This document shows, one piece after another, positions 62,754-64,000 of a stretch of 64,000 nt of DNA. The position numbers were made by a program, and so were the translations under genes. Source of the DNA: Curtobacterium sp. 'Ferrero' (GTDB taxonomy: Bacteria > Actinomycetota > Actinomycetes > Actinomycetales > Microbacteriaceae). The notes under the pieces are model-generated. The model did not search any database. It saw only the letters and a list, made by a program, of their open reading frames with translations, and was not told the DNA's origin. The stretch is taken from positions 1-64,000 of the forward strand of contig NZ_NXIA01000014.1 in assembly GCF_002412165.1 (NCBI RefSeq), written 5' to 3'. The first letter of the stretch is position 1, and the number at the start of each line of letters is the position of its first letter.

Positions 62754-63680
62754 TCAGGGGACCGTGTGACCCGCCGCCGTGAAGATCCGGTACCACTCCT
62801 CGCGCGAGAGCTCCACGTCCGAGCCGGCCGCCGAGTCCCGCACCCGCTGCGGGTTCGTGGTGCCGAGGACCACCTGGAAGTGCGCCGGGTGCCGGGTGAT
62901 CCACGCCACGGCGATGCCCGTCGGGGTGACGCCGTGCGCCGCCGCGACCTCGTCGAGCACGTCGTTCAGCTCGGCGTAGTGCTCGCGGTCGCCGAGGAAG
63001 ACGCCGTCGAAGAAGCCCTTCTGGAACGGCGACCACGCCTGCAGCGTGATGTCGTTGATGCGCGAGTGGTTGAGGATGTCGTTGTCCCGGTCGACGGACT
63101 GGTCGAGCCCGCCCATGTTCGCCGCGACGCCCTGCGCGATGACGTTCGCGTGCGTGATGCTCAGCTGCACCTGGTTGAACGCGAGCGGCTGGTTCACCGA
63201 ACGACGCAGCAGGTCGACCTGGCCGGGCGTGTGGTTCGAGACACCGAAGTGGTGCACCTTGCCCGCGGCGTGCAGCTCGTCGAACGCCTTGGCGACCTCC
63301 TCCGGCTCCACGAGGGCGTCGGGGCGGTGCAGCAGCAGGACGTCGATGTAGTCGGTACGGAGCGCAGCGAGCGACTCCTCGACCGACGAGATGATGTGCT
63401 CGTACGAGAAGTCGAAGTACCCCTGGCGGATCCCGACCTTCGTCTGCAGCTGGATCTCCGCGCGCTCGGACGACGACAGCGTCACTGCCTCGCCGAAGCG
63501 CTGCTCGCATCCGTGCCAGCCGCCGTAGATCGCCGCGTGGTCGAACATCGTGACGCCCGCGTCACGCGACGCCGAGTAGAGGGCACGGATGCCCTCGTCG
63601 CTCATGTCGTTGATCCGCATCAGCCCGACGATGACGTCGCAGGCGGTGAGGTCGGTCTGTGGCAACTCCAGTGTCTTCAC
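62754..63680 (-). CDS. Aldo/keto reductase (YdhF-like)
   Basis: A 308-residue TIM-barrel NADPH reductase of the YdhF/AKR group. The active-site pieces are VTMFDHAAIYGGWHG (Asp, Tyr), EIQLQTKVGI (Lys) and DVLLLHRPDALVEP (His), with AWITRHPAHFQVVLGTTNPQRV near the cofactor site. GTG 63680 has CAGGAT 7 bases upstream, a leaderless-type start. The longer frame is not used. Confidence 0.9.
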   Translation of the reverse strand: MKTLELPQTDLTACDVIVGLMRINDMSDEGIRALYSASRDAGVTMFDHAAIYGGWHGCEQRFGEAVTLSSSERAEIQLQTKVGIRQGYFDFSYEHIISSVEESLAALRTDYIDVLLLHRPDALVEPEEVAKAFDELHAAGKVHHFGVSNHTPGQVDLLRRSVNQPLAFNQVQLSITHANVIAQGVAANMGGLDQSVDRDNDILNHSRINDITLQAWSPFQKGFFDGVFLGDREHYAELNDVLDEVAAAHGVTPTGIAVAWITRHPAHFQVVLGTTNPQRVRDSAAGSDVELSREEWYRIFTAAGHTVP

Positions 63681-63766
63681 GCCGACGATCCTGCCAGCCG
63701 GACGGAGCCCGCGGCAGGCCCTGCCGGTACCCCCGGCCGCCCGAGGATCGGACGGAGCAGGAGCGG

Positions 63767-64000
63767 TCAGTCGGCGAGCACCACGAGGACGCCGGAGCCG
63801 GTCGGCCAGGTCGCACGGAGCGTCTCGCCGGACGGCACGGGCGACCCGACGACCCGCAGGACGACGAGCTCGCCGTGGCCGGTGTCGATCGTCGTCTCGC
63901 CCTCCTCGGTCCGGGTGTCGACCGCGGTCACGGTGGGCGACGACGGTGCCGAGCCGCTGCCGACCGCCGTGCACTCCTTCTCCCACGAGCCGGACCCGTC
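63767..64000 (-). CDS. Partial gene, C-terminus only
   Basis: The last 77 codons of a minus-strand gene that starts beyond the right edge. The visible sequence (SSPTVTAVDTRTEEGETTID, then GELVVLRVVG, TLRATWPTGSGVLVVLAD, TGA at 63767-63769) looks like beta strands of an extracytoplasmic domain. No start codon is inside the window, so it is easy to miss. Family unknown. Confidence 0.6.
   Translation of the reverse strand, partial: DGSGSWEKECTAVGSGSAPSSPTVTAVDTRTEEGETTIDTGHGELVVLRVVGSPVPSGETLRATWPTGSGVLVVLAD

Overview
The window is high-GC actinobacterial chromosome, most like a member of the Microbacteriaceae and probably Curtobacterium. The genus is inferred from overall gene content and codon use, not proven. 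Genes are packed tightly, many pairs overlap by 4 bases, and a monomeric NADP isocitrate dehydrogenase and mostly leaderless-type starts are present. I see no rRNA, tRNA, CRISPR, prophage or insertion sequence. Most of the window is ordinary core and catabolic chromosome.

Layout: 1-2.8 kb holds the start of a secreted protein gene and a glycosyltransferase / phosphohydrolase / membrane-protein operon. 2.8-4.6 kb has small stand-alone genes. 4.6-9.7 kb is a four-gene operon (zinc alcohol dehydrogenase, aldehyde dehydrogenase, a formaldehyde-activating-enzyme homologue, MFS transporter) behind a leader with a promoter, hairpin, intrinsic terminator and 9-bp minisatellite. 9.7-13.5 kb carries oxidoreductases and a GDSL hydrolase. 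13.7-17.9 kb is a padR / ABC ATPase / FtsX-type permease operon with a palindromic operator. 17.9-24.6 kb has aldo/keto reductases, a secreted flavoprotein, an FBP-domain (EF-G-binding type) gene with a possible leader peptide, and a methyltransferase-like gene. 24.7-32.4 kb carries an XRE regulator, a CorC-type CBS protein, an M23 peptidase, icd and small membrane proteins. 32.5-39.2 kb includes a Gfo/Idh/MocA + ThuA + GAF/PP2C operon, a gamma-butyrolactone-receptor-like TetR and a frameshifted phosphotransferase. 39.4-43.2 kb is a complete OpuC-type compatible-solute importer. 43.2-45.3 kb is a MacB-type ABC pair. 45.3-60.8 kb mixes metabolism (an SdhL-like shikimate dehydrogenase, serine dehydratase, GH92 mannosidase), a Pol I-like polymerase, a PAP2 phosphatase and a Ser/Thr kinase. 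60.9-64 kb ends with a GNAT, a repeat cluster, an Abi_2-family gene with a structured RNA just upstream, an aldo/keto reductase and a truncated gene.

Three things stand out. First, the Abi_2 gene near 62 kb has, directly upstream on the same strand, its own candidate promoter and a compact RNA fold ending in GGCGGGG-CTTTT. This is the layout of an AbiF-type RNA antitoxin / HEPN toxin locus, although the toxin's HEPN arginine is a glutamine. Second, the Fae homologue is out of place in a lineage that uses mycothiol, not tetrahydromethanopterin. Third, two intergenic repeat families recur. Family 1 is a covarying palindrome of about 44 bp, nine good copies, mostly just after stop codons and without a T-tract. 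Family 2 has two to four tandem 19-bp units running into a perfect or near-perfect 39-bp palindrome and a conserved tail, three copies.

About 25 genes have a TANNNT-like hexamer exactly 6-7 bases before the start codon and no Shine-Dalgarno sequence. This points to leaderless mRNA, and I used it to choose several starts.
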